DNA of 9,207 nucleotides from Oscillospiraceae bacterium. Lineage in GTDB: Bacteria; Bacillota; Clostridia; Oscillospirales; Oscillospiraceae. Shown here in pieces: positions 1 through 5,723 of the stretch. The position numbers were made by a program, and so were the translations under genes. A model generated the notes under the pieces. It did no database searches and was not told the DNA's origin. It worked only from the letters and a program-made list of their open reading frames with translations. The DNA is taken from positions 1 to 9,207 of the forward strand of contig JAHHRT010000060.1 in assembly GCA_020025615.1 (NCBI GenBank), in the 5' to 3' direction. The first letter of the stretch is position 1, and every line of letters starts with the position of its first letter.

Positions 1-31
1 CGCAGACTGCAATTCCCAACTCCCTTTTCAT
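1..31 (-). CDS. Start of a third SOS-operon gene, cut by window edge
   Basis: An ATG at 31-29 on the minus strand overlaps the TGA stop of the YolD-like gene as ATGA. It is preceded by a GGAGGAA ribosome binding site about 5 nt upstream, lying inside the last YolD codons. The visible frame reads MKRELGIAVC and then leaves the window without a stop. The overlap and the good Shine-Dalgarno sequence argue for a real, translationally coupled third gene of the polymerase operon. Ten residues are too few to assign a family, so no function is claimed. It could still prove to be a short spurious frame. Confidence 0.5.
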   Translation of the reverse strand, partial: MKRELGIAVC

Positions 32-441
32 GGTGTTTCCTCCATTTTCTCAATATCTACAATGCTTTCCAGGGGAATTTGGGTTCCATCGGTAAGCACC
101 AGGGAATGTTCCACTGCATCATACTTTTTGAGATTCCCGGTAATCCGCACATAGGCCCCGCCGGCCTTCCGCTCATCGGGCTGAAAGCAGGTAAACACAG
201 CCCCGGGATGCGTCTTGATTCGGGTCATCAGCTCCCGAAGAATCTCGTCCAGAGCTGCAATCTCCCCTTCTGCCAGTTCCCGTCCGTTCTGGGTGAGCCG
301 TGCACTCTCCTGAATCACTGCCTCATAGCCTGTGAGCGCAGCAAAAGGGGAAAACTGAGCCCCCCGGTCAATCATGGACATCTGCGCCCGCTTCCGGGAG
401 ACATGGTGGGGCAGGTTTATGATATCGTCGTATCGTCCCAT
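28..441 (-). CDS. YolD-like protein, partner of Y-family polymerase
   Basis: A 137-residue protein of the YolD-like family. The N-terminal stretch (residues 4-37: YDDIINLPHHVS, then MSMIDRGAQFSPFAAL) is the family signature. The C-terminal half (about 96-131, YVRITGNLKKYD... IPLESIVDIE) looks like a small beta-rich domain, and residues 55-77 look helical. The family is uncharacterised. It is repeatedly found beside UmuC/UvrX-type polymerases in Firmicutes and their phages, and has been predicted to act as a Gram-positive counterpart of UmuD. That role is inference here; no Ser/Lys UmuD-type protease motif is visible. The gene begins 9 nt after the polymerase stop, and its ribosome binding site (AGGAGG) overlaps that TAG stop, so the two are probably translationally coupled and share the SOS promoter. 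The ATG was chosen because of this site and because the family signature begins directly after it. Confidence 0.88.
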   Translation of the reverse strand: MGRYDDIINLPHHVSRKRAQMSMIDRGAQFSPFAALTGYEAVIQESARLTQNGRELAEGEIAALDEILRELMTRIKTHPGAVFTCFQPDERKAGGAYVRITGNLKKYDAVEHSLVLTDGTQIPLESIVDIEKMEETP

Positions 442-450
442 GGGTTCCTC

Positions 451-1938
451 CTAGGCCTTATGACCGCCAATCTGCTGATTGCGCTCCTTTGCTGTGGCCC
501 CTTCTTCCAGATTCATACCCTTTAGAATGGCGTTTTTTCCATATTTTCGCCGGATATGCAGTACAGCTTCCTGGCGGCGGCGTTCTCGCTGGAGATATTC
601 TTCATCCAGCTTCGGTTCCGGCTCCTGGAACAAATTGAGCTGCTGAGGCTGAGGGGCCAGCAGCACCGTTTCCGGGACCAGGTGATTGGCATTGATGGTG
701 ATGCGCCGCACCAGAAGATTTCGGTCGGTGATTTCATCGTACAGGGCCATGGCAGCCTCCACAATCAAACTGGTAGATGCAGTCTGACAGGTTAGATTCC
801 GGGATCCATGGGCCCCCTTCGGCACTCTGCGCCCATAGCCGTCGATGACCACCGGCCCACGGTAGAGCTTGCTGATCTCCGGGTCGGTGAGATTATCAAT
901 GTCGTAACCGATGGCGATGACCAGCTGATCCGTCACCAGGCCCTTTTCCACCAGATCCAGGGAAAGAAGATCCGCCATCTCCCGGGTCACCAGCCGGGCT
1001 TTCTCCCAGGAATAGGGGTTCTGGAGCACCTGCCCGGAGGACACGCTGTTGGTGCTGGGCTTGTAGGCCTTCACATCCGCCAGGGTGCAGGGCTCCCAGC
1101 CCCAGGCGTGGTCAATGAGCAGCTCTGCGTTCACGCCAAAGAGCTTATAGAGCAGGTCTTCATTTTCAATGGAGCACCGGGCCACATCTCCCATGGTGTG
1201 CATCCCGTGCTCCTGCAACTTTTTGGCATAGCCCCGGCCTACCCGCCAGAAGTCCGTCAGGGGGCGATGGGACCAGAGGAGCCGCCGATAGCTGTGCTCG
1301 TCCAGCTGGGCCATACGGACACCGTTTTTGTCCGGTTTCGCCCGCTTTGCCACAATATCCATGGCAATCTTGCACAGATAGAGGTTGCTTCCGATTCCTG
1401 CGGTGGCTGTGATTCCGGTGGTGTTCAGCACATCCTGAATCATCCGCATGGCAAAATCCCAGGGGCCCAGGCCGCTGGACCGAAGATAGGGCGTGATTTC
1501 CATGAACACCTCATCGATGGAATAGACGTGAATGTCCTCAGGGGCCACATATTTGAGGTAAGTTTCAAAGATCTTGGCGCTGTGCTCCATGTAATGGGCC
1601 ATTCGCGGCGGGGCGACGATATAGTCAATGGCAAGACCGGGCTCGGCTTCCAGCTCGTCGACATTCCAGGACTTCCCGGTAAAGGTCCGCCCAGGCGCTT
1701 TGGCACGACGCAGGGCATTGGCTGTCCCTACCTTTTCCACCACTTCAAACAGCCGGGCACGACCGGGAATCCCGTAGGCCTTCAAAGAGGGGGACACCGC
1801 CAGACAGATGGTTTTTTCCGTCCGGGTGGGGTCCGCCACCACCAGATTGGTGCGCAGCGGGTCCAGCCCCCGTTCGATACATTCCACAGAGGCATAGAAG
1901 GATTTTAAGTCGATGGCGAGATAGAGACGCTCTTTCAT
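451..1938 (-). CDS. Y-family translesion DNA polymerase (UmuC/UvrX type)
   Basis: A 495-residue error-prone DNA polymerase that would extend primers past damaged template bases. The palm carries the metal-binding residues D10 (motif LAIDLKSFYASVE, steric-gate position F14) and D142/E143 (motif YSIDEVFME). A thumb with a helix-hairpin-helix-like segment lies at about 224-255, and the little-finger domain at about 295-420. Residues 433-437 (QLNLF) form a good sliding-clamp binding motif, so recruitment through DnaN is expected. The C-terminal tail (about 464-495, KYGKNAILKGMNLEEGAT... QQIGGHKA) is characteristic of the Firmicute/phage UvrX-like branch rather than of DinB (Pol IV). The start has an AGGAGG site 9 nt upstream. 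It heads an operon with the YolD-like gene under a LexA-box promoter. Such proteins are sometimes mislabelled as DNA methylases; nothing here suggests methylase activity. Catalytic residues look intact. Confidence 0.95.
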   Translation of the reverse strand: MKERLYLAIDLKSFYASVECIERGLDPLRTNLVVADPTRTEKTICLAVSPSLKAYGIPGRARLFEVVEKVGTANALRRAKAPGRTFTGKSWNVDELEAEPGLAIDYIVAPPRMAHYMEHSAKIFETYLKYVAPEDIHVYSIDEVFMEITPYLRSSGLGPWDFAMRMIQDVLNTTGITATAGIGSNLYLCKIAMDIVAKRAKPDKNGVRMAQLDEHSYRRLLWSHRPLTDFWRVGRGYAKKLQEHGMHTMGDVARCSIENEDLLYKLFGVNAELLIDHAWGWEPCTLADVKAYKPSTNSVSSGQVLQNPYSWEKARLVTREMADLLSLDLVEKGLVTDQLVIAIGYDIDNLTDPEISKLYRGPVVIDGYGRRVPKGAHGSRNLTCQTASTSLIVEAAMALYDEITDRNLLVRRITINANHLVPETVLLAPQPQQLNLFQEPEPKLDEEYLQRERRRQEAVLHIRRKYGKNAILKGMNLEEGATAKERNQQIGGHKA

Positions 1939-1970
1939 GCTCCCCTGCCTCCTGTTGATTTTCTTCCGTT

Positions 1971-1999
1971 ATTATAGAACATCTGTTCACTATTGTCAA
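1971..1999 (-). promoter_or_regulatory. Sigma-A promoter of the polymerase operon
   Basis: Read on the minus strand: TTGACA (1999-1994), a 17-bp spacer, then TATAAT (1976-1971). Both hexamers match consensus with ideal spacing. The expected start is around 1964, leaving a leader of about 25 nt before the ATG at 1938. Such a strong promoter in front of a mutagenic polymerase makes sense only if it is tightly repressed, which fits the LexA box inside the spacer. Confidence 0.9.
1977..1988. promoter_or_regulatory. LexA (SOS) box in promoter spacer
   Basis: A perfect palindromic GAAC-ATCT-GTTC site (GAAC-AGAT-GTTC on the minus strand). It matches the Gram-positive LexA/DinR consensus GAAC-RNRY-GTTC at every position; only the outer C/G flanks of the Bacillus consensus are absent. 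It abuts the -10 hexamer and lies wholly within the 17-bp spacer, so bound LexA would block RNA polymerase. It implies DNA-damage induction of the polymerase/YolD operon. The divergent ogt promoter, about 47 bp away, has no such box. Confidence 0.88.
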
Positions 2000-2034
2000 C
2001 GGCAATCCGCCATAACCGAGGCGTTCTCCAATAC

Positions 2035-2063
2035 TTGACAGTTCCATTTTCCGGGATTAAAAT
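2035..2063 (+). promoter_or_regulatory. Sigma-A promoter of ogt
   Basis: TTGACA (2035-2040), a 17-bp spacer, then TAAAAT (2058-2063): one mismatch from consensus overall. The predicted start near 2070 leaves a leader of about 34 nt before the ATG at 2104. The site is divergent from the SOS promoter, with about 35 bp between the two -35 boxes. No LexA-type palindrome overlaps it, so constitutive expression is likely. Confidence 0.8.
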
Positions 2064-2103
2064 GGAAGAAATACAGGAGTCTACCAGAAATTGGAGAGAA
2101 ACC

Positions 2104-2661
2104 ATGAACTTTTACACATTCTTCTCATCCCCCATCGGTGTTCTCACATTGGAAAGCGACGGGCAGGCTCTCACCGCCCTCCGCATCGCCGGCACCGCCC
2201 CGGCACACACGGATTTTCTGCCTCTTTGGGAACCCATCACCCAATGGCTGACCCGGTACTTTGCAGGCCGTGACCCCGGCCCTTTTCCAGTTCCGCTGGC
2301 TCCCCGGGGCACTCCATTTCAAATGCAGGTCTGGGAGCTGCTGCAAGGGATTCCCTGGGGAGAAACCACCAGCTACGGCGAGTTGGCCCGACAGCTGGAA
2401 GTCAAAATGGGAATCCCCAAAATGTCCGCCCAGGCTGTTGGCGGTGCGGTGGGAAGAAACCCTATCCCCATTGTCATCCCCTGCCACCGGGTCCTGGGGG
2501 CGAAAGGCCAACTCACCGGCTTTTCCTGCGGACTGCCCGTAAAAATCGCTTTGCTCACCTTAGAGGGAATCCCAATTTCCGCACAAATGTCTAAAAAATC
2601 CGCTGACCTTTCAAATATCAGCGGAGCAAAACAGAGAACCCGCATCAAGGATATACCTTGA
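2104..2661 (+). CDS. ogt: Methylated-DNA–protein-cysteine methyltransferase
   Basis: A 185-residue suicide DNA-repair protein that moves an alkyl group from O6-alkylguanine (or O4-alkylthymine) to its own cysteine. The active site PCHRV is at 126-130, with C127 as acceptor. The Asn-hinge segment GRNPIPIVI precedes it (about 117-125), a GFSCGL loop follows (139-144), and the recognition-helix region is around 86-113. The N-terminal ~65 residues form the usual short Ogt-type domain; no Ada domain is present. The start at 2104 is preferred because GGAGAG lies 5 nt upstream; an upstream in-frame ATG at 1993 would lie before the promoter. Family members normally end soon after the LEG motif (153-155). 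Here about 30 extra residues follow, encoded by palindromic DNA, with the TGA stop inside a perfect hairpin arm. That tail is probably acquired and dispensable. The gene is divergent from the SOS polymerase operon. Confidence 0.93.
   Translation: MNFYTFFSSPIGVLTLESDGQALTALRIAGTAPAHTDFLPLWEPITQWLTRYFAGRDPGPFPVPLAPRGTPFQMQVWELLQGIPWGETTSYGELARQLEVKMGIPKMSAQAVGGAVGRNPIPIVIPCHRVLGAKGQLTGFSCGLPVKIALLTLEGIPISAQMSKKSADLSNISGAKQRTRIKDIP
2593..2625 (-). terminator. Intrinsic terminator, minus direction, inside ogt 3' end
   Basis: The arms TCCGCTGA (2599-2606) and TCAGCGGA (2618-2625) form an 8-bp perfect stem with an 11-nt loop. On the minus strand the stem is followed directly by TTTTTT (2598-2593), the classic intrinsic-terminator layout. 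On the plus strand no T-tract follows. It would stop leftward transcription coming from the membrane-protein gene, and it protects ogt from antisense reading. It lies inside the last ~25 codons of ogt. Confidence 0.6.
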
Positions 2662-2669
2662 TGCGGGTT
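2637..2669. repeat. Left-end hairpin, perfect 14-bp stem
   Basis: The arms 2637-2650 and 2656-2669 are perfect reverse complements (AACCCGCATCAAGG and CCTTGATGCGGGTT) around the 5-nt loop ATATA. The ogt stop codon (2659-2661) sits in the right arm. No T-run follows on either strand, so it is a poor classical terminator, but it would be a very stable 3' structure on the ogt transcript. Confidence 0.85.
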
Positions 2670-2718
2670 GAGACTGTCAAAAAGTGGTTACATCCCCGTG
2701 GACGGAAAGGAAAATAGT

Positions 2719-2749
2719 GTGAAAGAAACCCATCAGGGGTGTCTTTCGC
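2719..2749. repeat. Internal hairpin of the palindromic element
   Basis: The arms 2721-2731 and 2737-2747 pair at 10 of 11 positions (GAAAGAAACCC against GGGTGTCTTTC, one internal mismatch) around a 5-nt loop. The stem can extend by a wobble and one further pair outward. No T-run follows. Confidence 0.65.
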
Positions 2750-2760
2750 GTTCAATCAAC

Positions 2761-2796
2761 CGACTTTTCAGAACGATTTGAAGTTCTGAAAAGTCG
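2761..2796. repeat. Internal hairpin, perfect 14-bp stem
   Basis: CGACTTTTCAGAAC (2761-2774) and GTTCTGAAAAGTCG (2783-2796) are exact reverse complements with an 8-nt loop. It is the second interior hairpin of the element and is unrelated in sequence to the end hairpins. There is no adjacent T-tract on either strand. Confidence 0.8.
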
Positions 2797-2831
2797 CCTC
2801 AGCGGGGAGAAAAGGCTTTTTCGACACGCTG

Positions 2832-2868
2832 AAACCGCATCAAGGATATGCCTTGACGCGGTTTTATA
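2832..2868 (+). terminator. Right-end hairpin, possible ogt terminator
   Basis: The arms 2832-2845 and 2851-2864 pair at 13 of 14 positions around a 5-nt loop. The single A/C mismatch becomes a G-U wobble in minus-strand RNA, so the stem is fully paired there. On the plus strand the stem closes with TTTT (2862-2865) followed by an A/T-rich stretch, a modest intrinsic terminator for rightward transcripts from ogt. It also lies about 27 nt past the stop of the leftward membrane-protein gene, but the U-run in that direction is only three bases. Confidence 0.45.
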
Positions 2869-2890
2869 GTATATTTTGCAGGATATGAAG

Positions 2891-3538
2891 TTACTGCTGG
2901 GGATTTTCCCAGGGCTCCTGGGCCTGCTGGGTAGGAATCTGCTGGGGGGCTCTGGGGGGCATACCGCGGTCCTTCTGCCGATTAAAGAAGATAAAGAAGG
3001 GCTCAGTGACAGCGAAGATGATGCTGAGCACCAGGAACAGCACGGCATTCTCCGGGTCAAAGGAAAGATACAGGTCGTAGAGGGCCATATAGCGGAACAC
3101 CGCCAGGACCACGGTCACAGGCACAGTCACCAGGGCCAGTCCGCCAACGCCAAAGAGCATACTGAATACTTCTCTGAAGAGCTGCTCTTCATCCATGCCA
3201 TAGACTGCACCGGCTGCCAAATTGAAGACAGCGCCCAGACATACAACCACGATCACAACAGACAGAGCCACAGCAACAATCTTGAGGGTCAGCAGAACCT
3301 TCCGCTTAGACTTATTCTGCCCCCGGACCACATAGCGATACTGGTCAGAGAGGGAGCCCAGAATCCAGATGTTTGCCACGGGAATCCAGCTCAGCCAAGG
3401 GTGGTTAATCATACGCCGCTTGGCAACGGTATAAAGTCCCAGGGAAAACAGCACATAGGATACAATACTCAACAAATTGGTGCAAAGACTCAATCCTGTC
3501 CACAAGCCGTTGTCCAGCAGATAAAAAACGCTTTCCAT
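2891..3538 (-). CDS. Uncharacterised multi-pass membrane protein
   Basis: A 215-residue membrane protein of no function I can name. Hydrophobic segments lie at about 16-38, 83-113, 124-147 and 164-186. A moderately hydrophobic, Trp/Pro-rich segment at 47-64 (PWLSWIPVANIWILGSLS) could be a re-entrant or interfacial helix. Basic clusters KRR (40-42) and RGQNKSKRK (72-80) suggest cytoplasmic loops, and an acidic loop is at 115-123. The tail (187-215) is hydrophilic and Pro/Gln-rich. There is no signal peptide cleavage site or catalytic motif. The motif running from YTVAKRR to SDQY resembles small hypothetical membrane proteins that I associate with Clostridia; this is recollection, not a search result. 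The start has AGGAGG 9 nt upstream. It appears monocistronic, with its own promoter, after the htpG terminator. Confidence 0.82.
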   Translation of the reverse strand: MESVFYLLDNGLWTGLSLCTNLLSIVSYVLFSLGLYTVAKRRMINHPWLSWIPVANIWILGSLSDQYRYVVRGQNKSKRKVLLTLKIVAVALSVVIVVVCLGAVFNLAAGAVYGMDEEQLFREVFSMLFGVGGLALVTVPVTVVLAVFRYMALYDLYLSFDPENAVLFLVLSIIFAVTEPFFIFFNRQKDRGMPPRAPQQIPTQQAQEPWENPQQ

Positions 3539-3571
3539 AAATGAATTCCTCCTTCATTTGGGTTTGGTGGT

Positions 3572-3601
3572 AGTATAGCACAGACGGCGCAAACTGTGCA
3601 A
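3572..3601 (-). promoter_or_regulatory. Promoter of membrane protein, with possible operator
   Basis: On the minus strand TTGCAC (3601-3596), an 18-bp spacer, then TATACT (3577-3572) with a TG one base before the -10 box (extended -10). An A/T-rich stretch (3603-3629) upstream could act as an UP element. The spacer is bracketed by a perfect inverted repeat, GCACAG (3578-3583) and CTGTGC (3594-3599), 10 bp apart. This is the geometry of a repressor operator; the regulator is unknown. Confidence 0.6.
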
Positions 3602-3637
3602 CCAAAATTTGAATTTTTGTATTTTTTGTCGTAAAGT

Positions 3638-3667
3638 TCTGATTTCCGGCAGGTGCAGGAAATCAGA
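3638..3667. repeat. Hairpin between htpG terminator and next promoter
   Basis: TCTGATTTCC (3638-3647) and GGAAATCAGA (3658-3667) are exact reverse complements with a 10-nt loop. No T-run directly follows on either strand, so it is not a standard terminator. It could be a backup stop for htpG read-through or a protein-binding palindrome. Confidence 0.55.
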
Positions 3668-3701
3668 CAGGACTATGGAATAATTTTCGTATAGGAAAGG
3701 C

Positions 3702-3746
3702 AAAAAAGTCCTCAGAAACCGGAGAAAATCTCCGATTTCTGAGGAC
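3702..3746 (-). terminator. Intrinsic terminator of htpG
   Basis: The arms 3729-3746 and 3708-3725 form an 18-bp stem with a 3-nt loop. The only non-Watson-Crick position (C3719/A3735) becomes a G-U wobble in minus-strand RNA. The stem is followed on that strand by TTTTTT (3707-3702). It lies about 60 nt past the htpG stop. On the plus strand no T-tract follows, so it is unidirectional. Confidence 0.93.
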
Positions 3747-3805
3747 GCATAATCAATCCGGGGGTTGAACCATCCCTCTGGGGGCAGGCTCGGTTCTATG
3801 GGTTT

Positions 3806-5695
3806 TTACTGCATCAGCTTGCACACAAGCTCAGTGTAGGCGAAGGCATCCTCAAGAGGCAGCTCTGCCATCAGCTGTGCCTGGTAGCACAGGAGCTGTG
3901 CATAGTCCTTGGCCTTCACAGGGTCCTCAGTCATCAGACGCTGCATGGCCTTCACAGCCTCGTGGTCAGCATTCAGCTCCAGAATCCGGCCCACAGGGAA
4001 AGCATATTCGGGGTTTGCCCGCTTCATGTACTTCTCCATCTCGAAGCTCATGCCGGCATCGGGAGTCATGCAAACGGGGTAGTTACCCAGGTTCCGGGAG
4101 AGCTTAACCTCCTTCACCTGGTCGCCCAGGGACTCCTTCACGAAGGTCAGCAGGCCCTTGAGTTCCTCTGCCTTCTCCTCGGCTTCCTTCTTCTCCTCTT
4201 CGCTCTCCAGGCCCAGGTCCTCAGAAGACACGTTGCAGAAGGACTTCTCCTCGTAGGTTATGAGGGTCTGGGGGATGAACTCATCCACATCCTCGGTGAA
4301 CAGCAGCACATCGTAGCCCTTCTTGCTGAGGGTTTCCACCTGAGGCAGCTTTGCCAGATGCTCCTTGTTTTCGCCGGGAGCAAAGTAAATCTTCTCCTGG
4401 CCCTCTGCCATGGCATCCACATACTCCTTGAGGCTTACCAGCTTACCCTGCTTGTGAGAGTAGAACAGCAGCAGGTCCTGGCAGGCTTCCTTGTGAGCGC
4501 CGTAGTCGGAGACGGTGCCGTACTTCAGCTGACGACCGAAGACGCCGTAGAACTCCTCGTACTTCTCCCGGTCGTTTTCCATCATGGACTTCAGCTCGCT
4601 CTTGATCTTCTTCTCGATGTTGCGGGCAATGATGGTGAGCTGGCGGTTGTGCTGGAGCATTTCACGGCTGATGTTCAGGGACAGGTCCTGGGTATCCACG
4701 ATACCACGGACGAAGCGGAAGTGCTCAGGCAGCAGGTCTTCGCAGTTGTCCATAATCATGACGCCGGAAGAATAGAGCTGCAGGCCGCGCTTAAAGTCCT
4801 TGGAGTAGAAATCAAAGGGAGCCTTGCCGGGGATGTACAGCAGAGCCTTGAAGGACACGCTGCCTTCTGCGCTGGAATGGATGACACGCAGGGGCTTGTT
4901 GTAGTCGAAGAACTTCTCACGGTAGAAGGCATCATACTCCTCCTCGGTAACGTCCTTCTTGGCGCGCTGCCAGATAGGCACCATGGAGTTGAGGGTCTCC
5001 ATCTCGGTGTAATCCTCATACTCGGGCTTGTCCTCGGGAGAATCCTCGGTCTTGCGGCTCTTGGTAACCTCCATGCGGATGGGGTAACGGATGTAATCGG
5101 AATACTTCCGAATCAGGCTGCGAATCTTGTACTCATCCAGGAATTCGGAGTAGTTCTCCTCCTCGGAGTCCTCCTTGAGCACCATGATGATATCAGTACC
5201 GGCGGCATCTCTCTGGGTCTCCTCGATGGTGTAGCCGTCTGCGCCGTCGGAAACCCACTTCCAAGCGGTGTCCTCGCCGTACTTCTTGGTGATCACGGTA
5301 ATGGTAGAGGCTACCATAAATGCGGAATAGAAGCCAACACCGAACTGTCCGATGATATCGATGTCCTCCTGCTTCTCCATTGCCTGCTTGAAGCCCAGGG
5401 AGCCGGACTTACAGATGGTGCCCAGGTTTTCTTCCAGCTCGGCCTTGCTCATGCCGATGCCGTTATCGGAAACGGTGAGGGTCCGATTTTCCTGGTCACG
5501 GGTGATGGTAATGGCGAACTCATCTCTTGCAATGCCAACCTTGTCATCGGTCAGAGCGGTGTAAGCCAGCTTATCGATGGCGTCGGAAGCATTGGAAATA
5601 ATCTCCCGGAGGAAGATCTCCCGATGGGTGTAGATGGAGTTGATCATCAGATCCAGAAGGCGCTTAGATTCCGCCTTAAACTGCTGCTTTTCCAT
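3806..5695 (-). CDS. htpG: Molecular chaperone HtpG (bacterial Hsp90)
   Basis: A 629-residue cytosolic Hsp90, full length for the family (about 625). It works as an ATP-dependent homodimer that remodels client proteins. The N-terminal GHKL ATPase domain (about 1-215) shows E31 and N35 in REIISNASDAIDKL, DNGIGM at 77-82, and the lid/glycine segment GQFGVGFYSAF at 116-126. The middle domain (about 225-490) contains NISRE (341-345), with R344 at the ATP-contacting arginine position. An acidic linker (about 494-511) precedes the C-terminal dimerisation domain. The ATG at 5695 matches the usual MxKxQFKAES start. However, the nearest Shine-Dalgarno (AAAGGA, 5716-5711) is 15 nt away, longer than usual; an in-frame CTG at 5704 would have ideal spacing and add three residues. 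Expression is set by a sigma-A promoter overlapped by CIRCE. Codon use is strongly biased, as in a well-expressed gene. Confidence 0.98.
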   Translation of the reverse strand: MEKQQFKAESKRLLDLMINSIYTHREIFLREIISNASDAIDKLAYTALTDDKVGIARDEFAITITRDQENRTLTVSDNGIGMSKAELEENLGTICKSGSLGFKQAMEKQEDIDIIGQFGVGFYSAFMVASTITVITKKYGEDTAWKWVSDGADGYTIEETQRDAAGTDIIMVLKEDSEEENYSEFLDEYKIRSLIRKYSDYIRYPIRMEVTKSRKTEDSPEDKPEYEDYTEMETLNSMVPIWQRAKKDVTEEEYDAFYREKFFDYNKPLRVIHSSAEGSVSFKALLYIPGKAPFDFYSKDFKRGLQLYSSGVMIMDNCEDLLPEHFRFVRGIVDTQDLSLNISREMLQHNRQLTIIARNIEKKIKSELKSMMENDREKYEEFYGVFGRQLKYGTVSDYGAHKEACQDLLLFYSHKQGKLVSLKEYVDAMAEGQEKIYFAPGENKEHLAKLPQVETLSKKGYDVLLFTEDVDEFIPQTLITYEEKSFCNVSSEDLGLESEEEKKEAEEKAEELKGLLTFVKESLGDQVKEVKLSRNLGNYPVCMTPDAGMSFEMEKYMKRANPEYAFPVGRILELNADHEAVKAMQRLMTEDPVKAKDYAQLLCYQAQLMAELPLEDAFAYTELVCKLMQ

Positions 5696-5723
5696 AGTAA
5701 ACAGGTCACGTCCTTTTTTGTAA

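Larger units (their letters stand above)
2637..2864. mobile_element. MITE-like palindromic element with hairpin ends
   Basis: A ~228-bp non-coding element bounded by two related hairpins. Reading inward from each end, 2637-2683 matches the reverse complement of 2864-2817 at about 36 of 47 positions with one 1-nt gap. The match includes the core CCTTGATGCGG and an inner block GTC(G)AAAAA, which shows that the ends are inverted rather than direct copies. Two further hairpins (2719-2749 and 2761-2796) fill the interior. There is no transposase frame and no clear target-site duplication. This architecture suggests a miniature inverted-repeat or intergenic palindromic element; mobility is inference, and other genome copies would have to be found. 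Confidence 0.5.

Noticed and set aside
808..1908. A 366-codon plus-strand frame opposite the polymerase
   Set aside because: Shadow frame; all polymerase catalytic motifs are on the minus strand with a promoter and ribosome binding site.
2637..2864. CRISPR array or tRNA-like cluster suggested by repeated hairpins
   Set aside because: Repeats are not evenly spaced or directly repeated, only the two end hairpins share sequence and in inverted orientation, and no cas gene or tRNA cloverleaf is present.
2876..3544. A 222-codon plus-strand frame opposite the membrane protein
   Set aside because: No ribosome binding site and a low-complexity His/Gln-rich translation; the minus frame has AGGAGG, a promoter and clear membrane segments.
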